Below are positions 21,756-34,300 of a DNA stretch of 64,000 nucleotides, piece after piece. Numbering within the stretch: position 1 is the first letter of the stretch; the number at the start of each line of letters is the position of its first letter. A program made the translations under genes and the position numbers. Below the pieces are notes generated by a model that worked only from the letters and a program-made list of their open reading frames with translations, did no database searches and was not told the origin of the DNA. Source of the DNA: Chelydra serpentina (lineage: Eukaryota; Chordata; Testudines; Chelydridae); the NCBI GenBank assembly GCA_037349315.1, contig JBAIAC010000018.1, forward strand, positions 3,782,001 through 3,846,000, given 5' to 3'.

Positions 21756-22769
21756 GTAACTTTAAAGAAGCCTTTCTTATTCACTGAGAGAACTTTAGAC
21801 ACCTTATTAAAATAGTCAAGTTTATTTGACTATAATAATTTAAAACAATATGTAAATTCAGATTATTTCATTTGGATTGCTCATCCAATGTTGTCATTTA
21901 ATAATATTCATTGCTGTTACATTTTAGGTCAATTTAATTTTAAATGTACTTGTGGGCCTGTATCTTTTTTGTGAATGTCCCATCTATGTAATTGATTTTC
22001 TTCTTGTGAGTAAAAGTTGAAATCTCAGGTCCTTAGTTTATTTCTTAAAGTCAGATAAATTATATTTAAAATATAAGTGGACATTTCCCAGATGTGTGTA
22101 AGGTATATGAAGGTATATTTTGTCTGTGAAGAAGAAAAATACATATAGCATGTTGCCACTATGCCCTTCTCCCAGCTAGATTATATATATATTTTGAAAA
22201 TCATTCATCGGTATTATGCGGCGCTATTAAGTGTTTGGTATTTCTGGTTTGTTACCTTTGGTACCAAAAAGGGAATATGCAAAAAAATTTTAGTTTTTAT
22301 AGTGCAGATTTTAAAAGTTGGTTCCTGTAAGAATAATCTGAAAGTTTATTAACTTTGAGCATGTTTTAGTAAATTTTATTCTTGTGCACCAATGCTGAGA
22401 TAGCTTTCTTATGGAGAAATACACTCATGGGCATTTTTTTTAAAACCAACAGAGCAAGACAGTGGTGTGATCCAGGAGAAAAGGTGTTTATTTTCAATAA
22501 GCATTTGTTCTAAGAAATATGCCACATGAAAATTCATCTTCATTTTGTGGTAATGACATGTGTAGTATATTGAAATGGTATAATCCTTTTTAATTACACT
22601 GCTTCCCAAACTGAGATTATCTTTGGTCCCAGGCTTTACTTGAACATTTGTTTGTAAATAACCAGGGAAGTTTTTATTGATGATCAAATTATAACCATCA
22701 GTTTCCTCATAAGAATGAGATGGGTTTTCTCTCTTGCGCTTCTGATGGAACATGACCCATTAAGTATCT

Positions 22770-22789
22770 CCCCCCCCCCCCCCCCCCCC
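22770..22789 (+). repeat. C20 homopolymer
   Basis: An uninterrupted run of 20 cytosines in the large PDLIM5 intron. A 16-base G run at 42238-42253 is its counterpart in the same intron. Confidence 0.95.
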
Positions 22790-25676
22790 ACCTCCTACTA
22801 TTAAAGGAGTTTCCTTTTTTGAAAAAAATCCATACAGGCTAGAAGATAAATCTCAATGAGCCCCATGTAAAACTAGGGGGAGAACATATGGTATTAATGC
22901 CGGATGTTTTATAATGGGGTCTTTGGAACATATGATCATATTATTGTCTGTTTAATAAAAGTGACAATATATTCTTGTTTGAACAGGCAGTACCACCAAA
23001 GATCCTCACGATGGCAGTACACTGTCATTTCTATACTCATTTGTAGCCCTGTCGCAGAGTAAGGTTCTTCTTAAGGCAGCAAAATATGACTGACACAGTT
23101 AGGGTTTATTTATATTTTTACCGAATTTTTTTCTTTAAAGTAACTATCTTAAAAATATCCTCTTAAAAATTATGCCTTCAGATCATGGTGCAGTTGTAGC
23201 AAGCATTGGTGTGACTGTAGTATCTGTGTGTATTAAACAGTGACATGTCACATTAAATATTTTTTCTAAATTATGAATTCTTTCCCAGTGTACTAGTGCT
23301 TGTTTCCACAAGAGGACTGATTTATTTTACTTGCAGAGATCCATTTCAATACTTGGCGTTTCAGCAGTACAACAGTCAATTTCAATATGTTGATGGGGGT
23401 TTCGTTGCAAAATCCCACTACTGCAGCGTTAATATAAATGTAATGCTTGGGATAGATTTTTTTTTTTTGGCGGGGGGCGGGGGTGGTGATGGGTGCCGTA
23501 TAAGCATGGAGAAAGCAAGATGTATAAGGATGAATTACATCAGCTTTCTTACTAATCTTTGTAAATATATGAATACACTGTATCCCTTGAAAAATTAGTA
23601 TTGTATGTTGGTGATGCAAAGTAGAAACTCAGCCTGATTTCTTTTTTTAAATCCATTGCATATTATCTTGTTTGTTGCTCATGAGTTCAGGGCTTCTGAT
23701 GGTGTTGTTTTTTTTTTTTTTTTTTGCTTTTTTGTATTCAAGCATTTTCTAAGAATTCCAAGTCTTCGATACATCTGTATAGTGGAGGGAGGGCTGCGTG
23801 TCTAAGTGTTCCAGTTTTAAATCCAGTTTTACATCATTACAGACAGTGTTCTGATTAACATTTGACAATTCTAAGAGCCATACAAACTGATTCTGTCAGA
23901 TCAAAAGCCTCTATTAGTGTGAATCCCAGCTCAGCTGTTAAAATCAGGTATTCTAGTTGAATGAAAGCACCCTCATTCTGTGTGCGCGAGCAGGCCCAAG
24001 AGAGTGGCTGGCACAGTAAAACGTTAGGTTGAATAATCAACACCTAACCCCATGGACAATAAAGTAAAAAAACAAAACAGAAAGCGTCCTTCATTCTAGT
24101 TCAAGGTGATCTGCTAACTGTAGAGAAGTTCTATGCAGAGAAGTGACCATAATCACCTTTAGCCTATTGTCCTGCTGTAGAGTTTTGGGGTAGATTGTTT
24201 TAGGAGAACCAGGCTTAGATTGCCTTAAATGTAGCCAGCTTCCTTGGAAGCTACATCTCAGGGGTCACTATCTTTTCCAATAAAAATATAACACAGGCTG
24301 CGGTAAAAGTAGCATAAGAGGTGAGGCTTTCTGGCTTTCCTTATGTCATGTTATTTTACTTCTCCTGCTGTCCTGTAGAGTGCCTGTGTCTAAATGCAAT
24401 TTGGTTGTTAAAACGCTGAGGGGAAAAAAGTAGGATTTCTGCCATTTCTAAATGTGTTTTATTTTATTTATTTTTTTAAAACCATCCGAGTTTGTCTGGC
24501 GGGGCATTATATGTAGGTATACTTGTCACTGTGTTGGGAAATAATGAAGAGGCTGCATTTCACGATTTGATTGAAATGTTAACAGCTGCCAAGGTATCTC
24601 AAGCTTGACCAGAGATTATATTACAGGTTTCGTTTGAGATCTGCCCTTTAAACCTGACGTAAGCTCACCTGTGGTTTTAGATAGCCTGTGTTACCCAGAA
24701 GTCTTTGAAGAAGGTAGTAATGCAAAACCAGCAGATGAAAGAGATCTAGGCATGGTTACAACAGCATTACAGCAGAGATTGGATCTTCTTCTTTTTCTCA
24801 GGCATATATTTTACAAAATGGAAACCTTCAAGGTCTCCCTGAGCCTAAACTTACTCACTGAAGTTAAGACCAGCAACTTTTCTCTGACAAGCACAGCTCC
24901 TCAGGAGTTCAGTGTTTTGGATAAAAGTAATCATGCATTTAAGAAACAGAACAAAGAACTTCAATAATTTCAAGGCATTTTTTATATTCAGGCACTAATT
25001 CTATTTCCTGGTTGCATTCTGTGTACCTTAAGCTTTCTGTGTCCTTGGTAAGAGAAATTCCTGGCACTTCACAGTCTAAAAACAATTCAGGTTGGATTTA
25101 TAAAGGTATTTAGGAGCCTAAAGGTGCAGATCTATACTAAGTGGAATTTTCAAAGGTTCCTATTTGTCACATAATGAAAGTAATTCAATGTCTTTCTAAG
25201 AAGAAAGCTGGTTCTCGTTTTTACTAACATGAAATGCATGCGTACAGCAGGGTTTAAAATATATTCCATATTTTTAAGCAGCAAATTTGCCCTTCATAAA
25301 AGTGGAAGTCTGTCTTAGGAAATAATTAAAAGTTAGAGGAAGTCTATCCATCTTCATTTGCTATTAATAGCAGGTTTGTAACATTTGAAGATTTCAAGCA
25401 CCACCTTGTAGTATTAGTGGCAATTGGGGCAGTTTTAAAATTGCATGTTGTTCATCATATCCCGCTGTATCCGTAACAAGCTGAACACAGTGGTAGGATT
25501 CAGTGTGGTGTCCAAAGAAGCTGCAGACATGTGATTGGGCGCATGTCCTTTATACGTAGCATGAACATTATGGGTAGTTTTATTTATATAACATCAGACT
25601 ACACAAATCAATCACTAGTCAGGGTAACGTCTTCTAGTGTGCCTACAATAAGCAGCAAATACAGTAACCCTCCAGA

Positions 25677-26910
25677 TTGATTCCCCTCCCTCCCCGTCAC
25701 CTCAAAAAACCTATCATAGGTCTAACTCAGGAGGGTCATCTTCAGTCAGCACCAGCAGGAGGTAGCGCAAGAAATACACAGGCTGGTCTATTTAGCAAAA
25801 TAGAGAAGATTTTCTATGTGAGCAGCTCAGTGTCATCTGTCTCCCTTTGTTTCTGCTATTCTGGACTACCTACTAACAACAAAACTTTCGGGACTGTCCA
25901 TCAGCTCCATAGGAAGAACACTTCGCTACAATATCTGCACATCATCCTGCAGTTCATGGTGAGACCATATTTTCCTCACCTTACAGTTGCTAGATTCCTC
26001 AAAGGTCTCATTTCATTTGTTTCCCCCAATCTAGGAAGCCCCCTCCTTCTTGAGACTTCAATATAGGGTTATCTGGCTTAATGGGCTCTTTTGAACTCAT
26101 AACAACCTGTTCCTTTTACTGTTTATCTATGATGACTACCTTTTTACCGGCAATTGACATTGACTCAAAAGATAGGGCCGATTCAGCTCTTCATGACGGA
26201 TACAGTGTTCCATAAGGACAGGCTCACTCAAAGGCCTCGTCCTAATTGTTTCAGAATTCCTCATAAACCCAACTTCTTATCTCCCGGTATTTTTCCTCAA
26301 GCCTCATTCAACCTCAGAGAAAGCTAAACTTCACAAACATGCTACAATAAGAGGTAGTCTCTTTTTACATTGGTAGGACAAATCCATTCAGAAACACACC
26401 TTGACATTAGTGGCCTTTGCAGTGAGGGTTAAGGGTCACGTTATATCCTCAGAGGTTACATAAGTGGGCCTCCAACCTGTATATAGACATGTTACGAGTT
26501 AGCCAGGTTAGAACCACCTAGCCACCTCTGGAGCTCAGGCAGTCTCTCCTTCCTGTTGGAAGAATGTCCCAGTTTCTGAAATCTATGGGGCAGCTACATG
26601 GAGCTCGGTCGACACATACACAAGTGTCTACTCACTGGTGAAAGATTCCAGATCAGATGCTTGTTTGGTAGGGCTGTACTGCAGTTTCTGTCCTAGTGCT
26701 CACTTCCACGCAAATGGACAACTGTTTGTTCGTCACCAAAAATGAAAGCTGTGTAAACAATCACTTGAAGAAATAAGTTATTTACCCTACAGGAACTGTA
26801 GTTTTTCTGCAATGGAACTCCCTACACCTCGTCTATGTAGTCCTGTTCATCTAGGATTCTGTATTGGCAGAGGACAGTTGGTCTTGGCTCTGTCCTTTAT
26901 GTCCTATGGG
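25677..26910 (+). mobile_element. DIRS retrotransposon A, 3' part (tyrosine recombinase region and right end)
   Basis: On the + strand the frame at about 25900-26066 contains FMVRPYFPHLTVARFLKGLI, a conserved block before the tyrosine recombinase of vertebrate DIRS elements. At about 26585-26650 GAATWSSVDTYTSVYSLV matches the recombinase C-terminus with the nucleophile region. Stops and frameshifts lie between them. The sequence at about 26765-26830 (TTATTTACC, then AGGAACTGTAG) resembles the right end of the second DIRS copy. No reverse transcriptase precedes it, so the 5' half is missing. The outer limits are approximate. Confidence 0.7.
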
Positions 26911-26919
26911 GCATATGGA

Positions 26920-29900
26920 CATGCAGGGTGAGAATCCATTCTTCTTCGATTGCTGGTCCCTATGTGTATTCTGCACATGGGTAAGCATGTTCCTGAGTCT
27001 GGAGATTTGGACAGTGTCTGGCCTGCACTTGTGCAGTAGGTCTCCTCATGCTCCCGAACGAGGGTATAAAACGCAGTATAAGTCAATGTGCCTTCAGTTC
27101 CTCCTTACCTCATATGAGGCAGTCTCTCCTATTTCCCCATCCGCATCAGAGGACTTTAGGCAATTCCAAGATACGACATTCTGCAGCCACAGAGCCCAAG
27201 TAAGTGTCTCTTCCAGTTAATGAGGCCGTATTGGCACAGCCCAGCGACCTGCACCTCTAAGCCTAAGATGGCCAAGAGGAGCTATTTCATCCCAGCAAAG
27301 GGAGCCGAATTTCTGTTCCCCCACCTGCTCCTGGCTCCCTGGTGCTACAGGCTGCTACAGCACGAAATAGGTCACAATACCTTAGCACCACCTGACCAGA
27401 CGAGCTCCAAGAGACTGGGAGTAAGTTCTTCTCTGCAGTCTTGCAATTCCCCATCTCCAGTTACCAGGCTTTAAACTAGCCGAGTACAACTTGAACTGTT
27501 CTAGGCTTGCGCCCTTTCAGGACAAACATCCCCTGATGACAGAGCCCAATTCCTCTCCCTTCTAGAGGAGGGCAAATTGGTAGCTAAAATGGCCCTTCGG
27601 GCTGCAGTTATGCAGCGGATACAGCATTCAGAAGCTTGGCCACCGGTATTGTTATGAGGAGGGATTCATGGTTGCAATCCTGGGGCTTCCCCAGGGAAGT
27701 GCAGAATATGATCGAAAACCTTCCCATCGAGTCCAACATTTTTAATGAAGAAAAAAAAAAGATGTTGTTTTCTTCATTTGTTAAAGGACTCAAGGTCTAT
27801 CCTCCATGCTCTGGGGATTTACACATCAGCCCCAAGGAGGAGGCACCAAAGGCAGACCTATAAACAAAGACCACTGCTGCCTACTCCTCATGCTCCCTAC
27901 CACCAGCATCTTGACAAGCCTCCCCGCAAGCGACAGAAGACTGAGACCTGCTTTTCAGCCCATTCTGTCACCACAACCCATTCCCAGCCCACTGCTAGGA
28001 GCCACATCTTAGTCAAGACCCACTTAACATTTCTGATACTATTTAACTCTTCTATCATCTTTGCGGGCTGTCTTACTCTCTTCTCCCACAGCTGGGAGTT
28101 AATTGCAACAGATAGTTGGGTGTGGGAGATTATCCTCCAGGGATACTTCGAAGAGCACCCTCTCCTTCCTTCCTCACAAAACCCCTTCCCTGTCCCCCTT
28201 AGGGACTACTCTCACAAGGTGATTCTTCAGCAGGAAGTGGAATCCTTATTATTCTGAGGGACAACAGAACATGTCCCACCTCAGTATCAAGAAAGAGAGC
28301 TCTATTCTCCATATTTTCTAGTCCCCCAAAAAGACTGAGGTCTTTGGCAACTCAATTTCTTCATTTGGAAGTCAAGATTCAAGTCAAGATAGCTACCCTG
28401 GCACCCATCATCTCTTCTCTTCAAGAAGGGATGTGGTTCAGGACTTGCAACATGAAAGACCCATTTTCATATAGACGTTCACCCCTCCCACAGGAGGTTC
28501 CTACAGTTTATGGTGGACTGGGAGCACCTCCAAGTCCTCCCCTTTGGACTAGCGACAGCCCCCAGAATGTTTACGAAAGTTTTCTCTGTGGTGATAGCAG
28601 CCCAGATTGAGACATCAGGGCCACACAGTCTTTCTGTATTGGACGATGCTCCTTGTAGGACACTCCCAACAGGAGGTCAGGTCGGCTATTCGGTTCCCCA
28701 TTCAGAGTCTCACAGCCCTGGAAGCTTGCATTAATGGAGAAAAGTCTTTTTATCCCCCAGAAGGGTAATAAACTTTATCGCGGCCACATTGGTCTCTGTT
28801 TCCGCAAGAGCCATCCTCCCCGCAAAAAGGTCTCAAACAATGTGCAGCGTGATTTCTTTGATTTCCCGCAGACCAAAACTACATGGTGAATGTGCCTATC
28901 ACTGCTTGGTTACATGGCAGCATGTACTCATGTGGCACCATTTGACAGGCTTCATCTACGTTGCCTGCCAGCGTGGGTCAATTCAGTCTACTCTACCAAC
29001 ACGGACCACATCAACTCCACGGTCACCGTTCCTACCAGGGTCATCACCTCCATTTGGTGGTCAAACCCAGACAAGGTATGAGTGGGAGTCCCCTTCTCTA
29101 CTCCCACGCTGTGTCACCATTGTAACAGATGCTTCCATTCTTGGGCGGGGCAACCATCTGAACAGTCACACTGTGCGGGGCAATGTGGACTCCATGGGAG
29201 GCCAGACTACACACCAACATCCTAGAGCTGCGGGCAGTCTACCTTGCATGTAAGGTCTTCCTTCCACTCATTCGCTCCCTCCACATCCAGTTAATGTCAG
29301 ATAATATCACCACTCTGGTCTACATGAACAGGGAGAAGTAAGGTCTCTACTGCTTTGTCTGGGGGCAGTCAGACTTTGGAACTAGTGTATCAGGCACAAG
29401 GTCACTCTCCAGGTGGCAAACCTCCTGGGTATTCACAGCTTCTTAGCCAATAACCTCAGCAGGCACTTCTCGCCAGACCACAAGTAGAATGGAGCTGTGG
29501 ATTTCCTGACAGACATTTTCACGTGGTGGGGCACGCCTCTGTGGGACCTCTTTGCATCACAAATGAACAAAAACCTCCCCCATGTTGTCCCAGGGAAGCC
29601 ACAGGCTGCAACTCTCAAGGCGACGCTCTGTTAGCATGGACGAACGGTTTTAGATATGCCTTTCCTCCTATCCCCTGCTTCCACAGAGACAGAATCATCA
29701 TGACAAGGCCAGCGTACCTCTTGTAGCACCATACTGCCCCAAATCGTTTTGGTTCCCAAAGCTTCTGTCAATGTCAGCCCACCCTCTAAATCAAGATCCA
29801 TCCCTTCCCAGAACTCCTGATGCAGGACAGGGGCAGACCCCAGCCTTGGCTTGCTTCACCTTACGGCCTGGTGTTTGGATGGGCGTCAGAAGCAGAGCAC

Positions 29901-31310
29901 TCTTGTTCGACTCCCATCCAGGCTACACTTAGCACCTCCTAGTCAAATCTTTTTTATTCTGGGTATCTGGCTAAATAGAGGCATTTCTTTGCCCGGGTAC
30001 AGCTTAGTCATTCTTACCCGGTCTCTTCATGCATCCCGATTGTTTTAGATTACCTCTTGTCTCTAAGGAAATCTGGTCTCTCGATCGGCTCATTACAAGT
30101 CAACCTTGCAGCCAGCCATTAGTGCCTTCCTCCCTCCAGTAGACAGGTACTTTGTCTTTACTACCCAACTACGACATAATTCACAAAGTGCCTCATCTAG
30201 GCCTTTCTGCAAGTCATTAAACCAGCACCACTGTGGATTTTTAACCTCATGCTGCCGAAACTTACTAGACCTCCATTTGAACCCTTAGCAACATCTATGT
30301 TGCACCTATCCATGAAGGTGACGTTTCTAGTGGCGATCACTTCAGCCAGGAGGTTCAGCAAAGTGGGAGCTCTCTTGGTGGACCCTCCCTTTATGGTATG
30401 TCAGAAGAACATGGTAGCCCTTCGCATTCACCCTAAATTTCTCTCCAGGGTCATCTCCAAATTTCACCTCAACCGGTGCATTCACTTATGTAATTTTTCC
30501 AAAACCACACACTTCTCCTTCAGAGAAGAGACTTCACTCCCTCAATGTCCGGCGTGCACTGGCCTTTTACCTGCAAAGTCCCAAACCCATCCAAGAATCT
30601 TCCTCGCGATAGCGGAGAGACCCCATGGTCAAGCTATATTCTCTCAAAGGATTTCCGAGTGGTTTTCTAGCTATATAATCTAGTGCTATGGGCTAGCTCA
30701 CATCCTGCCTCCCAACGGTATAGCGGCCAACTCCACAAGAGCGCAGGCCACCGGCCACCATGGTAGCATCCCTGCAGGAGGTCCCTATTCAGCACATATG
30801 CAGAGCAGCCACCTGAACTCCATATGCATGTTTGCTACACGATATGCACTAGTCCGGGCCTTTGCTGCAGATGCAGCAGTGAGATACTACATGCATCTGT
30901 GCTGCCAGCTTCCTTGCATCCACCTCGAGTCTGAGCACTTCTTGCCAGTCACCCATGTGTGAAATACAGATAGGGACCAGCACTCAAAGAAGAAGCAGAG
31001 GTTACTTATTGGAACTAGAAGTTCTTCGAGATGTGCGGCTCCGCTCTGTTTTCCACTACTTGCCCTCCGTCCCCTCTGCTTCAGATCTGACTGGATTCAC
31101 GGGAAGAAGAGGAACTGAGGGGGCATCGTCCCGTGCTGCCTCTTAGCCCCTCACTTGGGAGCAGAGATCAGCTGTGCATGTGTGGGCCAATGGACACGGC
31201 TTGTTAAAATCTCTGGACTGAGGTGCATGGTGCTCATGCATACCCACATGTAGAATATAGATAGGAACCAAACACCTTGAAGAACTTCCAGTTACGGTAA
31301 GTAACCTCCA
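26920..31310 (+). mobile_element. DIRS retrotransposon B, near full length, degenerate
   Basis: A 4.4-kb element with DIRS order on the + strand: a gag-like region (about 27220-28260), reverse transcriptase (LPFGLATAPRMFTKV and LDD at about 28540-28650), RNase H (VTIVTDAS near 29120, MSDNITTL near 29300, LANNLSRHFSPD near 29450) and tyrosine recombinase (TFLVAITSARR near 30330, STRAQAT near 30740). All the frames are broken by stops and shifts. The ends form an inverted repeat: about 26941-27105 aligns with the reverse complement of about 31085-31295, for example GGTCCCTATGTGTATTC against GGTTCCTATCTATATTC. Inverted termini and a recombinase in place of an integrase define the DIRS order. Confidence 0.85.
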
Positions 31311-34300
31311 TGTCTCATGTGTATGGGGTACATGCACACCAGGAGTGGAAAATGTAACTACTACTGTGGTGTTAAACATGATTTGATATCAAGTCTAGCT
31401 GATGAACTTGTCATTTTCTCCTCAATGGCCAAGGGGAGAAATTCTTGCCAAGATTTGAATCTCCTTGCAAACAAATTACTCTTGACAGAAATATGACTAC
31501 ATTCCAGTGTTATTTTACTAATCAGTAGCTAAATATTATGTAGCGCCATTCATTCCCAAAGAGCCCCAAAGCACTTCACCACACCACTACTTTATGCACT
31601 CAGCACATACACAGGAATTGCTTTTGTTCACCGCTGACATGCAGTCTCTTCTTAGGTGAAATGTAGCAGCTGTTGGACAGCACACAGTAACGGTCCACAG
31701 CATCTTGAGAGGAAGTGAAGAATAATACTGTATCAAATTGACATTGCTGGGGCATTTTAAGATAGAATTATTCAGTAACCTCGGTTACCCAAATTGGCAT
31801 TTGGCCAGGGCACAAACCCGTTTTGTAGACCATCTAGTGGGATATTTAATAGTCAGAAATGGCTAGGATTTCAGTTTTATATCTTTTTTTAAAATGAAAG
31901 ATCACCCTGCTACCTGCACTGAAGTTGGGGGGTGGGGGCATCACACAGTGCTGACTTAGGAGGAAAAGTGCCATCCAGAGGATTTCCAGTACATTTTCTG
32001 AGGTTCCTGCTTAGTTTTGGGGGGTCTGAAGTGAAGTGGTACAGGTGCAGCTCCTAAAAATCAATTTTCCATCTGGGAAAGAGTATTGCATTTTAGTCAG
32101 CAGCTCTCTTGCCTCCTAGATCTTGTAGCTGAGTAATAGGATCGGATATGGAGGGTTTGTGATGTAAGGTTCAGAAGACAAACTAATTTCTAAGTGAATA
32201 ATACTAGTGAACTGCTACCAGAGTATATTAACTTTGTATTTCTCAGCCCAATCCCAATAAGATACACAATCCCTTTCCAGCAGAAACAAGATTGGAATGT
32301 CTGCATATTCTTTAATAGCTACAACTGTCAGTTGCCTAATCCTGAGCCAGCAACATGTGTTAAGCACATGCTCTGTTTGATGGAGAGAGCATTTTGGAAG
32401 CTGGCTTTAAACATAGACGAATTGTTCCCCTGAGGTCTTTGTCTGAAAAATTCTGTTATTTCCCTGCAGTTGTCCTCATATGTTTGCGAGGCATAAATTT
32501 TACCATTTATTCTCTGTAGCGTCATCTTTCTCTAATTCTCCAAACTGATAGCTATTCTTTCTTCTTGCTTGTTCCCTTGGCACCCTTAGGCAGAACCTCC
32601 AGTGCGTGAGAAAATTTAAACCTGGCACTAGCCATGATGTGACAGCCTATCCTACATATAATGACAACTGTAACCAAGACACATGCTCACTGTCCCCACC
32701 TGCTGGCAGTTATATCATGGGTAGAGGTTTAAGTCTACTACAGCCTTCTTACTGAGGAACCTGGTTTCAATATGGTCAACATTTCAGTCAGTGGGAGTTT
32801 TGTCATTAGCTCAGACAACACAGGGTTGGGTTCAGAGATCCTGAGTTTAATTATGCTACCAACAGCCCGTCAAGAGCTCTTACATTACAACAAAATGCTT
32901 ATCCTTTCAGAAAGGTTTTTTTCTAGAGGTGAATACAGAGAGTGACTATGACATATATTCTCTCTCTCTCCTTTTCTATTTTTTATTCTTTTCTTATTTT
33001 GGTTTTCCACCCCCTTTCAGACCTGATAGTGAACTAGATGGCCCATAGTTCTTAGAAATGCTTTAAGCTGGGAGGCTCAGCCTAGCCTATTAACATCACC
33101 TTTATTTTCAAGGCTCTGTATTCCTGAGAGTGACAAATCAGTTCAGCTCATCTCTGTTCGTTTCCTTTACAGAATGGGGAAATTAAAGTATGGTTAAAGG
33201 CACAGTTAATTAAAAGCGAGCGACTGACTATCTGTGTGCAGTGAGAACTGTGCTCTGAATTGGGAAAAGAAACTGGTGTAACTTTACAAATTGGTGAAGA
33301 AGAACCTTATATGTTGGTACATTGACATCTGGTAAAAATGAGACTTTGAATCTAAGGTCCTTCCCTTTTCACTGAAATGAAAGCTAGTCAAAGTTAGCCA
33401 TTGCATAATGCACGCCGTTTTTAGTGAAAACATAAAACTCTTGTCTCACCAGTTGTCTATAAAGAGTAATATGACTAATGGATGAAAACACCAGAACTTC
33501 CAATGTGGTTTATAGATTTGTTTTTTAGTAATTTTTCAGTTAATCTAAATTATTATGCTGTCATATGACAGCAAGCCACAAGAATTTGATTCTTTTAAAA
33601 GTTAACTAATGTGAACTCAGACTTAGCCAAGCAAATCCCATTGTGAAACCACAGTAAAGTAATTTGTAAATGTCAGCCATTCAAATTAAACTATTTACTT
33701 GCAGTGTGAAATTGTAACTCTTGAGAACATGGTAAGAAGCAGAATGTATTTAGAAATCTGAATATTTGTGGTTAAAAAGAGAATGGATCACAGGAACTAG
33801 TCACAGTTACTCAAACTTGTTAGAGAGGCATGGTGTAAAATGGACTTTACTATAGGACCTCCTGAACTGAAGCCCATCTCTGCTACTGATCTTGTATGAC
33901 TTTTGACAAATTGATTATGACATGGCATTGCAAAACCGGCACACCATTGCACTTAACTTTCATGCAGTTACAGTGATGCATCTATCTGGCTATTTGAACA
34001 GACACAAATATATTGTTTGCTCTTGCAGTGTTGTAATTGCACACACAAGTTGGGGACATAATTTTTTCATATGAGAGTTTTGAAAATGAAGACTCTACAT
34101 TCCTCTGCTTTTGTAAAACTTGAATAATATCACAAAGATGTTGAGGATTAATTAGTTAATGGGCCCAATTCTGCTTTGCCTGACCCTGTGTAGTTGTTTA
34201 CACTAGATCAAAACAGTAACATGTAGGACTCACATGTGCAAGATGTAAATAACTGTACAAGGCACAGAACAATGGAGAATCATGCTCAGTGTTTCTATAG

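Noticed and set aside
27745..28257. 170-aa open frame
   Set aside because: It lies in the gag-like region of the degenerate DIRS element; it is not a host gene.
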